Positions 1-8,619 are shown, counted from the stretch's first letter. The stretch: DNA of 64,000 bases from Candidatus Hydrogenedentota bacterium (GCA_903893795.1 CAITNO010000001.1:1-64000); one strand, 5' to 3'. Notes: generated by a model not told the origin, from the sequence alone. Program-made: numbers and translations.

Positions 1-29
1 GCCGGCAGGGATGCCGGCGCTCCCAGTAA
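1..29. repeat. dispersed palindromic repeat, copy 1
   Basis: The first 29 bases are the exact reverse complement of bases 53973-54001. They contain GCCGGC twice around AGGGAT and then GCGCTCCCAGT. Only the part inside the window is visible, so this copy may extend further left. It lies just upstream of the protease promoter, as the second copy lies upstream of an oxidoreductase gene. It resembles a REP-type intergenic element. Confidence 0.75.
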
Positions 30-46
30 GGACAGGCAGTCGGCGG

Positions 47-76
47 TTGTGCCGCCGCGGCGGGCTGGCCTACAAT
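47..76 (+). promoter_or_regulatory. sigma-70-like promoter of the protease gene
   Basis: TTGTGC (47-52), an 18 bp spacer and TACAAT (71-76). The predicted transcription start is near base 83, only about three bases before the ATG at 86, so the mRNA may be leaderless. Confidence 0.5.
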
Positions 77-85
77 GCTGATTCC

Positions 86-1645
86 ATGCGGACGCGCGTT
101 TCGAGAAGCACTTGGATGCTGGGCATCCTGTTCGCGGCGGCCATGTTTGCCGGTGCGTGGGGGAAGGCATGGGCACAATCGGCCGATTACGTCTTTCTTC
201 CACCGGAGGTAAAGGCGGCGGGGGCGCCCGATGCAACACGCTATCCGCTGCCGAAGGACGAGTCGTTGCGGATGCTGGCCCTGCCGATGCCGGAACGGAT
301 TTACTCCTCCCTTGCCGGGCAGACGGACGCGCTCAAGGCAAAGGCGCAGGAAGGGTCCGCGCTGGAAGTGGCGACGGGACAGCAGATTGATCTCGACGCC
401 GTGGCACTCTTTGGGGAGCCGCTTCAGGAAAACGGCACTTGGCGGTGGCTGGCGCGAATCAGCTCGCTGGGCGCGCTGGCGTTGCGGTTTCGGGCGGACC
501 TGAGCGGTTTTGCGCCGGGACAATCTCTCTATCTTATCGGTGCCGACGGCGGCCGCAGCTTTGGCCCCTTCACCCGGGCGCAGGCACGCGATTGGGGCAC
601 CTGGCTGCCGACCACGCCGGGTGAATCGGTGGTCCTCCTCCTCGAATCACCGGATGCGACGCTGCCGCCGGTGCGCCTGGAAGTGCTTTCCCATTTCTAT
701 CGGCTTTCCGAAGGGCTTCAGGAGAAGGATGCCCCGGCCTGTCCCGAACCGGCCGGTTGCGAACCGGCGGAGGCGGCGCGGCAGGTGTCCACCAGCGTGG
801 CCATGCTGATCGTGCCCCAGGGGCTGGGTCAGGTGCAGTGCTCGGGCACGCTGCTGAACCGGGCGGGCACTCCGACCTACGACCCGCTGCTGATTACGGC
901 GCACCATTGTTTCTCGGGCATCGGCCAGCATGTGGAAGACGTGGACGTGTTCTGGGATTACCGGAGCGGTTCCTGCGACAGCAGCGTGAAGGGGCCGCCG
1001 CTAAACGCGCTGCCGCGCAGCAAGGGCTCCGAACTGCTCGCATCGAGCAAGCGGCTTGACGGCCAGTTTGTGCGGCTCGACCAAGTGCCGGTGGGACAGT
1101 ACGGCCGGGCCTGGGCCGGGTGGGACGCGCGCACGCCGCAGGTGGGCGACCAGGTGCAGGGGTTTCACCTGCCCGCGGGCAGGCCGATGAAGACCAATTA
1201 CGGCACGGTGACCGAAGCGGAACAGACCGAATGCCTGGACCCGTTGTGCGTGACCCGCTATGAGATGCAGACGACGGTGCGGTGGGATGAGGGCATCACC
1301 GAGGGTGGTTCGTCCGGTTCGGGCATGTTTTACCGGGACCTGAACTGGCGGCTCGGCGGCATGCTGAGCAACGGGACGGTCCACACCTGTGGCAAGCCGC
1401 AGAACAATATCGACGATTTTGCGTCCTTCCGGGACTTCTACCCGCTGATCGCCTGCCATCTGACGGACGGCGCAGACTGCACCGCGCAAGAGGCGTCGGG
1501 CTGTTTGGTCAGCAGGCTTTTTGGCGCGAAAAGCGCGACCGCCAACGCGTTGCGCGATGTGCGCGACCGATGGTTGGGGGCCACGCCCTGGGGTCAGGCT
1601 GTCAGCCGGGCCTATTACAAGCTTTCGCCGCCGCTGGCCCGCTGA
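86..1645 (+). CDS. secreted trypsin-like serine protease (lysyl-endopeptidase type)
   Basis: A 519-residue protein. The N terminus MRTRVSRSTW followed by a hydrophobic stretch ending AWAQS is a Sec signal peptide, so it should act outside the inner membrane. A variable N-terminal domain of about 220 residues precedes a chymotrypsin-fold domain. The histidine motif is LLITAHHCF, the likely aspartate is in GQFVRLDQV, and the serine motif is EGGSSGSGMF. The many cysteines suggest disulfides, as in S1 lysyl endopeptidases of the Achromobacter protease I type. Starting at base 86 keeps the positively charged signal-peptide end; an in-frame ATG at base 11 lies inside the repeat and before the promoter. 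No Shine-Dalgarno site is visible. Cleavage specificity cannot be read from the sequence. A secreted-peptidase role is secure; the exact family assignment is less so. Confidence 0.85.
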   Translation: MRTRVSRSTWMLGILFAAAMFAGAWGKAWAQSADYVFLPPEVKAAGAPDATRYPLPKDESLRMLALPMPERIYSSLAGQTDALKAKAQEGSALEVATGQQIDLDAVALFGEPLQENGTWRWLARISSLGALALRFRADLSGFAPGQSLYLIGADGGRSFGPFTRAQARDWGTWLPTTPGESVVLLLESPDATLPPVRLEVLSHFYRLSEGLQEKDAPACPEPAGCEPAEAARQVSTSVAMLIVPQGLGQVQCSGTLLNRAGTPTYDPLLITAHHCFSGIGQHVEDVDVFWDYRSGSCDSSVKGPPLNALPRSKGSELLASSKRLDGQFVRLDQVPVGQYGRAWAGWDARTPQVGDQVQGFHLPAGRPMKTNYGTVTEAEQTECLDPLCVTRYEMQTTVRWDEGITEGGSSGSGMFYRDLNWRLGGMLSNGTVHTCGKPQNNIDDFASFRDFYPLIACHLTDGADCTAQEASGCLVSRLFGAKSATANALRDVRDRWLGATPWGQAVSRAYYKLSPPLAR

Positions 1646-1685
1646 GTCGGCGGCCCAAAGACCAATTTGGTTCATGCGCAAGGGA

Positions 1686-1715
1686 TTGCGCGTCATGGGG
1701 TTCCTTTGTTATACT
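1686..1715 (+). promoter_or_regulatory. promoter of yebC-ruvC
   Basis: TTGCGC (1686-1691), an 18 bp spacer and TATACT (1710-1715), about 65 bases before the yebC ATG. Confidence 0.55.
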
Positions 1716-1779
1716 CATAAGTCCGGTCCGGGCGTATGCGTGCCCGGTATTTCTGCAATTCAACAGGGAGACGGTATCC

Positions 1780-2532
1780 ATGTCCGGCCATTCCAAATGG
1801 AGCACCATTAAGCGGAAAAAGGGTGCTGCCGACGCCAAGCGCGGCAAAATATTCTCAGGGCTGGCGAAAGAAATCACCATTTCGGCCCGCCTCGGCGGCG
1901 CTGACCCGAGCGGCAACCCGCGCCTGCGGTCCGTCCTGATCGCCTGCCGCGCCAACAACATGCCCCGCGAAAACATCGAACGGGCCATCAAAAAGGGCAC
2001 GGGCGACATTGAGGGCGTGGTGTACGAGGAGATACGCTATGAGGGCTACGGCCCCGGCGGCGTGGGCATCCTGGTGGACGTGCTGACGGACAACCGGAAC
2101 CGCACCATCGCCGAAGTGCGCCACATGATCACCAAGGCGGGCGGCACGATGGCCGCGGCCAACGCGGTGGCGTGGAACTTCGACCCGCGCGGCATCATCA
2201 CGGTGCCCAAAGAGGGGCTCAGCGACGACGACGCACTGGAAAGGGCGATTGAGGCGGGCGCCGACGATGTGGACAGCTCGGGCGACGTGCACGAGATTGC
2301 CACGGAACCGGGACAGCTTCATGTGGTTGCCGAGGCGTTGGAGAAGATGGGGGTGAAGCCCGAGGAGATCGCGCTCAAGATGATCCCCAAGACCACCCAT
2401 ACGGTGGAAAAGAAGGCGGTGGGCAACCTGCTCAAGCTTATAGACCTGCTTGAGGAGAACGAGGACGTGCAGAATGTCTTCACCAACGCCGACATCAGCG
2501 ACGAGGACATGGAGGAGGCGATGGGCGACTAG
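1780..2532 (+). CDS. yebC: YebC/PmpR family regulatory protein
   Basis: A 250-residue member of the YebC/TACO1 family. The start is fixed by the family N terminus MSGHSKWSTIKRKKGA and a GGGAG ribosome site at about 1766. The motif KIFSGLAKEITISAR and the three-domain layout ending in an acidic tail (DEDMEEAMGD) are typical, and the length is standard. Family members are described as DNA-binding regulators or as factors that help ribosomes through difficult sequences; which applies here is unknown. It is followed after two bases by ruvC, an arrangement seen in many bacteria, so the pair is probably one transcript from the promoter at 1686-1715. Confidence 0.95.
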   Translation: MSGHSKWSTIKRKKGAADAKRGKIFSGLAKEITISARLGGADPSGNPRLRSVLIACRANNMPRENIERAIKKGTGDIEGVVYEEIRYEGYGPGGVGILVDVLTDNRNRTIAEVRHMITKAGGTMAAANAVAWNFDPRGIITVPKEGLSDDDALERAIEAGADDVDSSGDVHEIATEPGQLHVVAEALEKMGVKPEEIALKMIPKTTHTVEKKAVGNLLKLIDLLEENEDVQNVFTNADISDEDMEEAMGD

Positions 2533-2534
2533 CC

Positions 2535-3029
2535 ATGCGCGCGCTCGGCTTCGATCCCGGCACGGCCACGACAGGTTACGGCGTGGTTGACAGCCGCGGC
2601 AGCCGGTTGACGCATGTGGCGCACGGCGTCATAGCGACCCCGTCCAAATGGGATTTTCCCGACAGACTGAAATTCATCTTCGAGGAGGCTTCGCGCCTCC
2701 TCGAACTGTTTAAGCCCGACGCCGTCGCTGTGGAAAGGCTCTTCTTCGTGCAGAATGTGACCAACGGCATCCAGGTGGCGCAGGCGCGGGGGGTGCTGGT
2801 GCTGGCCGCCGCGCAGGCGGGGCTGACCATCGGGGAGTTCAGCCCCACCGAGGCCAAGACCGCCGTGGTCGGCTACGGCCACGCCGACAAGCGGCAGGTC
2901 CAGGAAATGGTCAAGCGCCTGCTCTCGCTCGACGCCCTTCCCAAGCCCGACGACGCCGCCGATGCACTGGCCATGGCCATCTGCCAGGTGCAGATCGGCA
3001 TTGTGCAGCAGCGCTACGCGGGGAAGTAG
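2535..3029 (+). CDS. ruvC: crossover junction endodeoxyribonuclease RuvC
   Basis: A 164-residue Holliday-junction resolvase, which cleaves four-way junctions after RuvAB branch migration. The RNase H-like acidic residues are visible: D7 in GFDPGTATTGYG, E67 in AVERLFF, and D140/D143 in DDAADALA. The length matches E. coli RuvC. The start is two bases after the yebC stop, implying coupled translation. No ruvA or ruvB follows; they must lie elsewhere. Confidence 0.96.
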   Translation: MRALGFDPGTATTGYGVVDSRGSRLTHVAHGVIATPSKWDFPDRLKFIFEEASRLLELFKPDAVAVERLFFVQNVTNGIQVAQARGVLVLAAAQAGLTIGEFSPTEAKTAVVGYGHADKRQVQEMVKRLLSLDALPKPDDAADALAMAICQVQIGIVQQRYAGK

Positions 3030-3090
3030 GCCGAAGTAGATGCGGTATCCTGCCGCATTCTTCCCGCGCCCGAAACCGGTGCAATGGCAG

Positions 3091-3112
3091 AAGGAGGCTG
3101 GAAGCCTCCTTT
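3091..3112 (+). terminator. short hairpin after ruvC
   Basis: AAGGAGGC, loop TGGAA, GCCTCCTT, with only a short T run. A plausible weak terminator for yebC-ruvC. Confidence 0.4.
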
Positions 3113-3180
3113 ACATGCCCCGTCTGCGTGAGGGCATATCTTGTGCCGCCGCCCTTGCCACACTCCCAATGCCGTGGATA

Positions 3181-3209
3181 TTGACGCGCGGTGTCCGTTC
3201 GCGTAAGGT
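3181..3209 (+). promoter_or_regulatory. promoter of the sialidase-like gene
   Basis: TTGACG (3181-3186), a 17 bp spacer and TAAGGT (3204-3209), about 40 bases before the start codon. Confidence 0.45.
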
Positions 3210-3250
3210 ATTTGCAACGGCGGCGGTGCCGCCAGGAGATGGAAAGAATC

Positions 3251-4411
3251 ATGATGGCATTCAGACCTGTGGTGGTTGCGGTTGTCTTGGCGGCGGCGTG
3301 CGGCGTGGCCCGGGGAGAACTGATTCTTCCCAAGTTCGAACAGAACATCGAAACCTACAGGGTCTTCGGGCAGGAGCATCCCGGCCCCTACAAACACCCC
3401 GCCTCCATCACCCAGCTCGACAATGGCGATTTCTACATTGCGTATTACGGCGGGGCGAATGAGTACAGCAACGAGACGGCCGTTTATGGCTCGCGTTTTG
3501 TTCCTGAACCGGTAGTCGTACCCGAAGAGCCGGGACAGGCGACGGCGCCCCGACCCGTACGCCACCGGGGAGCCGGTGTGTGGTCGTTCCCGGAAGTCAT
3601 CGCCGACACGCCTTTCGAGGGCGAGGGCAATCCAGTCATCTGGCAGGCGCCGGATGGCACCGTGTGGCTCTTCTACAACAACCGCAAGGGCGACACCTGG
3701 TGCAACTCGCGCATCAAGGCGAAGCTTTCCAAAGACGGCGCGGCGACCTGGTCCGACTCGTTCATGGTCACCTACGAGGAGGGGACCATGGTGCGCGGCC
3801 AGCCCATCGTGCTGAAGGACGGCGACTACCTGCTGCCGGTCTACTCCGAGAAGGGCAATGACCGCGAGCGCACCAGCGGCGACACGGAGAGTTTCTTTCT
3901 GCGCTTCAAACCGTCCACCAACGAGTGGACCGAATCAAATCGCATCAAGTCGCCCCAGGGCAATCTCCAGCCCGCAGTGGTGCAGTTGGCCGACAACGAC
4001 CTGTTCTGCTTCCTGCGCCGGGGCGGCGGCTATGAACCGACGACCGACGGCTGGACGCAGCGTTCGGAATCGCACGACGGCGGCAAGACCTGGTCGGAGG
4101 GCGTCAAGACCGAGTTCCCCAACCCTAATGCGGCGGTGGAACTGACCAATCTGAAGAACGGCGACCTGCTCTTCGTCTACAACGACAACATGAACGACCG
4201 CACCCCCCTGACCGCGGCGGTCAGCCGTGACGGCGGCAAGACTTGGCCCTTCCGCCGCGCCATTGCCGGGGGCGACAACGATTTCGCCTATCCCTACGCG
4301 ATCCAGGCGAAGGATGGTAAGATTCATTTGGTGTTCACGACCAACGGCCGCACGACCATCATGCAGGCCGTGTTTAACGAAGAGGCGATCACCGAGTTCA
4401 AAAAGGAGTAG
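3251..4411 (+). CDS. secreted sialidase-like BNR-repeat protein
   Basis: A 386-residue protein. The start MMAFRPVVVAVVLAAA gives a clean signal peptide; GGAAAG lies four bases upstream, and the next ATG (3254) is equally possible. Asp-box signatures of six-bladed sialidase propellers appear as SKDGAATW, SHDGGKTW and SRDGGKTW, together with internal motifs such as IVLKDGDYLLPVYSEKGND. The fold is that of the exo-alpha-sialidase (BNR_2) family. Many family members in environmental bacteria act on substrates other than sialic acid, and the arginine triad cannot be confirmed here. It sits alone between ruvC and the PhoH gene with its own promoter. Secreted glycan hydrolase or glycan-binding protein is the fair call. 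Confidence 0.8.
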   Translation: MMAFRPVVVAVVLAAACGVARGELILPKFEQNIETYRVFGQEHPGPYKHPASITQLDNGDFYIAYYGGANEYSNETAVYGSRFVPEPVVVPEEPGQATAPRPVRHRGAGVWSFPEVIADTPFEGEGNPVIWQAPDGTVWLFYNNRKGDTWCNSRIKAKLSKDGAATWSDSFMVTYEEGTMVRGQPIVLKDGDYLLPVYSEKGNDRERTSGDTESFFLRFKPSTNEWTESNRIKSPQGNLQPAVVQLADNDLFCFLRRGGGYEPTTDGWTQRSESHDGGKTWSEGVKTEFPNPNAAVELTNLKNGDLLFVYNDNMNDRTPLTAAVSRDGGKTWPFRRAIAGGDNDFAYPYAIQAKDGKIHLVFTTNGRTTIMQAVFNEEAITEFKKE

Positions 4412-4572
4412 CCTCCCCGGTTGCATGCCGCGATGCCACACGCATCGATCCTGCCGGCACGGGCGCACCCGCCGCCCGCGCGCCGAAACGTCCTCCCTTT
4501 GCACCTTCCCAGTCGTTTTATAGTAAGGCACGCAAAAGGCGTTCGGTGTTTCCCGGCCGCCGGAGGATTCTG

Positions 4573-5754
4573 ATGAAGAAGAATTACGTGCTCGACACCA
4601 ACGCGCTTCTTGAGGACCCCAACTGCATCACGGTGCTGCGCAACGGCGAGGAGAACGGGGTCGCCATCCCGCTGCACGTTATTCTCGAACTGGACAAACT
4701 CAAGCGCGACCCGCGCCTGGGCCATCTGGTGGCCGCCGCCGTGGACGGCATCTTTGAGCATCTCGACCATATCACCCTGCTGCGCCGTCCCGGCGACGAG
4801 GCCCTCATGGATACGGACGACATGGCGATTTTTCGCGAAATTCGCCAGTCCAGCCTTCAAGACCCGATCCTGGTCACCAACGACCGCATCCTCCAGATCA
4901 TTGCGCGCACGGCCGGCGTGCAGAGCCAGGAGTACAAAAGTTCCCACCCGTTCCAGTCCGACTCGCAGTTGTACACCGGTTTCGTGGAGGCCGGCGAGGA
5001 GGCGCTGCCCAATTCTTTCCAGTGGGTCGAGGGCAAGCCGGTCTACCATTCGCCGCAGGGCGACAAGGTGGTCGAATACACCCATGAGGTGTGGAAGGTG
5101 AAGCCGCGCAGCATTTACCAGAACCTTGCATTTGAACTGCTGCTCGACGAGCATCTGGACCTGGTGACGCTGCAGAGCGATGCCGGTTACGGCAAGAGTT
5201 TCCTCGCGCTCGCGTCGGCCCTCTTTCTCGTGCTGCAGCGCAAACTGTACGACAAGATTTACATCGTCAAGCCCATGGTGGAGATTGGCGCCAAGATGGG
5301 CTACCTGCCCGGAGACGTGGACGAGAAAATGGAGCCCTACATCCGCTATATGCGCGCGCTGGTCGGCAAGCTGCACCAACTGCGCCCGGCCGAGCGCCTC
5401 TTCGACAAGAACGTCCTGGACCATTCCAAATTCGACCCGGACAAATTTGAGATTCTGCCGCTCGCCTTCATCCGCGGCATGAACATCGAGAACGCGCTCG
5501 TCATCATCGACGAGACACAGAACCTGTCGCGCATGGAGATTCGGTCGCTGCTCACGCGCATGGGCGAAAATGTCAAGTGCTATTGCTTGGGCGACACGCG
5601 CCAGGTGGACAACCCTTATCTCAACGAGTCCAACAACGCGCTCAACTGGATTGTGCGCAAACTCAAGGGCACGGAGAACTACGGGCATCTCGTGCTCAAG
5701 GGCGCCAAGTCCCGCGGACCGATCTGCGACGCCGTGCTCAAGTCGGGGTTGTAG
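4573..5754 (+). CDS. PIN-PhoH fusion ATPase (PhoH2/YlaK type)
   Basis: A 393-residue protein. The N-terminal PIN domain begins KNYVLDTNALLEDPN, with further acidic positions in ILELDKLKRD and TNDRIL. The C-terminal PhoH domain has a P-loop (SDAGYGKSF, about residue 205) and Walker B ALVIIDETQN. PhoH2 proteins couple a PIN ribonuclease to an ATPase and have been described as RNA helicase/ribonucleases. GGAGGA ends six bases before the ATG. The next ATG upstream in frame is part of the ribosome-site region and is less likely. The motif spacing and length are normal for the family. Cytoplasmic; apparently monocistronic, with a possible -10 TATAGT at 4519-4524. Confidence 0.92.
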   Translation: MKKNYVLDTNALLEDPNCITVLRNGEENGVAIPLHVILELDKLKRDPRLGHLVAAAVDGIFEHLDHITLLRRPGDEALMDTDDMAIFREIRQSSLQDPILVTNDRILQIIARTAGVQSQEYKSSHPFQSDSQLYTGFVEAGEEALPNSFQWVEGKPVYHSPQGDKVVEYTHEVWKVKPRSIYQNLAFELLLDEHLDLVTLQSDAGYGKSFLALASALFLVLQRKLYDKIYIVKPMVEIGAKMGYLPGDVDEKMEPYIRYMRALVGKLHQLRPAERLFDKNVLDHSKFDPDKFEILPLAFIRGMNIENALVIIDETQNLSRMEIRSLLTRMGENVKCYCLGDTRQVDNPYLNESNNALNWIVRKLKGTENYGHLVLKGAKSRGPICDAVLKSGL

Positions 5755-5830
5755 GGCGTAGGGATGCACAGGCCTCTGTTGAAAGCGTAAAATAGCTCAA
5801 GATCAACACCAGCGGTGGGAGAGAATAAGA

Positions 5831-6625
5831 ATGTCAAAAGAGTTCACATGGCGGAAAGCTATAGAAAAGGTTCTGAGTCAGACGCCCCAGGCACTGCATT
5901 ACACAGATATTACTGACAAAATAGTCGCCGACGGACTGCGGTCAGATGTGGGGGCGACACCGGCGAATTCTGTCTTCTCCATCATCACCAAAGCAATACA
6001 AAACGAGGGCGAGAACTGTCCATTCCAGAAAGTTGGACGGGGGCTGTTTGTGTGGAAAGGAAACCCCAGTGCGCCTAAGCCGACGGAGAGGCAAGACGTG
6101 GTTGAGACCGAGCCAAGCGGGGCCGAGGAGGAAGACCAGTACGACATCATCACGTCCTTTGGCATGTTCTGGAAGCGCGGATACATAGACTGGACTTCAA
6201 AACCAAAGATTTTGGGAATGCAGCAAATTGCCGCCGAGGCCGTAGATTTTCATGAGCAGGTCGGCATATATCTGCTGTACGACGGCCGGGAAATTATCTA
6301 TGTGGGGCGCACTACCGACAGGCCTTTGGGGCGCAGGCTTTATGAGCATACCATGGACCGACTTTCCTCTCGCTGGGACCGGTTCTCGTGGTTTGGGCTT
6401 CTGCCCGTTTCGGAGTCTGGAAAACTAGGCAAAATGCCCGCCACCTATCCTGCCCCAAAGCTCATTCCGGCACTGGAGGCGATCCTTATCGAGGCGCTTG
6501 AACCCCGGCAAAACCGTAAACGGGGCGACGATCTTTCTGCGGTCGAGTACATTCAGAAGGAAGATCCTGAAATCCAAAAGAAACGCGCCAAACAGACCCT
6601 CGAAGCAGCCTTGAATAGACTGTGA
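5831..6625 (+). CDS. HARE-HTH plus GIY-YIG nuclease-like protein
   Basis: A 264-residue protein. Residues 5-75 look like a HARE-HTH (winged-helix) domain: FTWRKAIEKVLSQTPQALHY leads into a basic GRGLFVWKG end. An acidic linker (EPSGAEEEDQYD) follows. Residues about 140-240 carry a GIY-YIG core, with GIYLLYDG, IIYVGRTTDRPLGRRLYEH, and the late acidic and Asn positions in LEAILIEALEPRQNRKRG that correspond to the catalytic metal-binding part. HARE-HTH domains occur in restriction and chromatin-linked proteins. The combination suggests sequence-guided DNA cleavage, for example restriction or mobile-element defence, but no methylase or partner is adjacent. A possible -10 (TAAAAT, 5788-5793) and a GGGAGAG ribosome site precede it. 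Confidence 0.75.
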   Translation: MSKEFTWRKAIEKVLSQTPQALHYTDITDKIVADGLRSDVGATPANSVFSIITKAIQNEGENCPFQKVGRGLFVWKGNPSAPKPTERQDVVETEPSGAEEEDQYDIITSFGMFWKRGYIDWTSKPKILGMQQIAAEAVDFHEQVGIYLLYDGREIIYVGRTTDRPLGRRLYEHTMDRLSSRWDRFSWFGLLPVSESGKLGKMPATYPAPKLIPALEAILIEALEPRQNRKRGDDLSAVEYIQKEDPEIQKKRAKQTLEAALNRL

Positions 6626-6631
6626 AGCGTC

Positions 6632-6955
6632 TTGCCTGAAGCCAAAGAAACCATACTGCATCCAACCCCTTCAACAGACACTCACGTCGTGAGCCCCCCC
6701 GGTGTCAGGAGCGTGGAACCTTCGTCGAGCAACCGGCTTGTTATCGGATTCGACAACGACGAAAGAAGAATCTTCGACGTCACTCCACTGCTGACAATCG
6801 GACGCTTTCAAGCGCTGGCCTCTCCGGAGGAATTCAGGAAGGTGCGGGTCGTTTTCGACACGGTCGAGTGGGAAAACGGACTGGATCTTGACCCCGAGTA
6901 TCTGTACCAACGCAGTATGCCGCTGGAGACAGGCCAAGGAGCACCTCCCGTCTGA
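6632..6955 (+). CDS. DUF2442 domain protein
   Basis: Up to 107 residues. The core RLVIGFDNDERRIFDVTPLL ... FDTVEWENGLDLDPEYLYQ matches the DUF2442 family, small proteins often found near toxin-antitoxin or mobile genes and of unsettled function. It begins six bases after the nuclease stop, so co-transcription is likely. The start is uncertain: TTG at 6632, GTG at 6689 or GTG at 6713. Typical family members lack the first 30 or so residues seen here, which favours a later start. The coding end runs straight into a minisatellite. Confidence 0.7.
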   Translation: MPEAKETILHPTPSTDTHVVSPPGVRSVEPSSSNRLVIGFDNDERRIFDVTPLLTIGRFQALASPEEFRKVRVVFDTVEWENGLDLDPEYLYQRSMPLETGQGAPPV

Positions 6956-7051
6956 TGGACGAGATGGACACTATGGACTGGATGGACAAAATGGACGGAC
7001 ACGCATTTCTCCGAACTTTTCCATAATGTCCATGCCGTCCATATCGTCCAT
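6955..7051. repeat. two-armed 9-bp minisatellite (ATGGAC / GTCCAT)
   Basis: ATGGAC occurs at 6955, 6964, 6973, 6982 and 6991, exactly 9 bases apart. After a 22-base gap the complement GTCCAT occurs at 7028, 7037 and 7046, with a one-mismatch copy (TTCCAT) at 7019. The two arrays are inverted relative to each other and could form a long imperfect hairpin between the DUF2442 gene and the MATE gene. Confidence 0.9.
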
Positions 7052-7091
7052 TCGGCCTCCGCGAAAATGCCCTTCCCGCGCGCGGACATGC

Positions 7092-7097
7092 TAAAAT
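7092..7097 (+). promoter_or_regulatory. -10 element of the MATE gene
   Basis: TAAAAT in the context GCTAAAATAGC, 47 bases before the start codon. No good -35 element is visible. Confidence 0.35.
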
Positions 7098-7144
7098 AGC
7101 CCCCATTCTTCTCCTTGTAACTTGACCGGGAACACCATTTCACC

Positions 7145-8542
7145 ATGTCTACCACTGTGCCTTTGAACGAAGAGCCCCGCTGGGAGGGGGTGCGCGAGGT
7201 GATGGCCATGTCGGGGCCCATCATCCTCAGCACGCTGTCCTATTCGCTCATGGGCTTTGTGGACCGGGTGATGGTGGGCCGGGTGAGCGAGTCGGCCCTG
7301 GCGGCCGTCACCTCGGCGGACATCGCGTCGTACACGCTGAGCACGCTGTTCATGGGCATTGTCAGCATTGTGGGCACCTTTGCCGCGCAGTGCTACGGCC
7401 GCAACGAGCACGCCGACTGTTCCCGCTACTGCTGGCAGGGGGTCTGGCTGTCCTTTTCGGGGGTGCTGTTTGCGCTGGTGCTGCTGCCGCTGTCGGGTCC
7501 GCTCTTTCATGCGATGGGCCACACGGCGGAGGTGACGGGGCTGGAGTTGACCTTCTTTCGCATCCGCCTGATTGGCTACCTCTTCGTGGGGTGCATGGCG
7601 GCGTTCACGGGCTTCTTCCAGGCGGTGAACCGGTCGGGCATTCCCATGCTCACAGCCATCGCCGGCAATCTGGCCAACCTCTTCCTCAATTACGCATTCA
7701 TCTTTGGCCATTTTGGTTTTCCCGCGATGGGCATTGCCGGTTCGGCCTCGGCCACGGTGCTGGCCATGCTGCTGCAGAGTTCCCTGCTGTTTGGCGTGTT
7801 CCTGTCGCGGCCCTTCCACGAGAAATACGCCACGCGCGCCACCTGGGCCTTCGATGCGCCCCGGCTGCGCGAACTGGTGCGCGTGGGCGTGCCCGCGGCC
7901 ATGTGCATGTTCCTCGACGTGGCCAACTGGTGGATTTGGATCTCCTTCATCATTGGCCGTTTCGGCACGATCCAGATGGCGGCCAACACGGTGGCACTCA
8001 GTTTCAACCAGTTTTGCTTCATGCCGGTGATAGGGCTGCACATGGGCATTTCGGCCATCGTGGGCCAGTGGATCGGCCGGGGCGACCCGGACCGCGCGGC
8101 GGCGCGCACCCACACCACGCTGAAAATTGCCGCGATGTACATGGTGGGCATGGGGCTGGTCTTTGCCGTCTTTGGCGGCGTGCTGGCCAAGGCCATTTTC
8201 AATCCGGCCAATCCGGACATCGTACCGCTGGCGGCGCGGCTGCTCGTGCTGGCGGCGCTCTTCCAGGCCTTCGACGCGGCCAACATCACCTACATTGGCG
8301 CGTTGCGCGGCGCGGGCGACACCCGCTGGATGATGTGGATGACGCTCATCATCGCCTACGGTTTCGGCCTGCCGCTGTCCTGCTTCCTGGGATTCGGCAT
8401 GGGCCTGGAAACCTACGGTGCGTGGATCGGCGCGACGGTCTACATCATCGTGCTGAGCGGCATGCTCATACGCCGGTTTGAGAGCGGACACTGGCGGCGC
8501 ATCAGCATTTTCAGCGAAACGCGAATCGCGAACCAGACTTGA
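7145..8542 (+). CDS. MATE family multidrug/Na+ or H+ antiporter
   Basis: A 465-residue integral membrane protein with about 12 hydrophobic segments in two similar halves. Recognisable MATE features are GPIILSTLSYSLMGFVDRVMVGR near residue 20 (only a part quoted in family motifs: MGFVDRVMVG), FFQAVNRSGIPM in the first half, and ALRGAGDTRWMMWMT in the second. The topology and length are normal for NorM/DinF-like exporters, which expel cationic drugs or metabolites using an ion gradient. No regulator is adjacent and the substrate cannot be inferred. The start has only a weak ribosome site (GGGAAC). Confidence 0.92.
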   Translation: MSTTVPLNEEPRWEGVREVMAMSGPIILSTLSYSLMGFVDRVMVGRVSESALAAVTSADIASYTLSTLFMGIVSIVGTFAAQCYGRNEHADCSRYCWQGVWLSFSGVLFALVLLPLSGPLFHAMGHTAEVTGLELTFFRIRLIGYLFVGCMAAFTGFFQAVNRSGIPMLTAIAGNLANLFLNYAFIFGHFGFPAMGIAGSASATVLAMLLQSSLLFGVFLSRPFHEKYATRATWAFDAPRLRELVRVGVPAAMCMFLDVANWWIWISFIIGRFGTIQMAANTVALSFNQFCFMPVIGLHMGISAIVGQWIGRGDPDRAAARTHTTLKIAAMYMVGMGLVFAVFGGVLAKAIFNPANPDIVPLAARLLVLAALFQAFDAANITYIGALRGAGDTRWMMWMTLIIAYGFGLPLSCFLGFGMGLETYGAWIGATVYIIVLSGMLIRRFESGHWRRISIFSETRIANQT

Positions 8543-8619
8543 CTCTTAAAATTCATGGCGTCAAACCGCAGGTCTCGTGCTAAAATATGGAGCGGATACA
8601 ACAGCAGAGGCGAACCATT

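Noticed and set aside
7091-8491. 466-codon open frame opposite the MATE gene
   Set aside because: Complement of a membrane protein; charged histidine-rich sequence typical of antisense.
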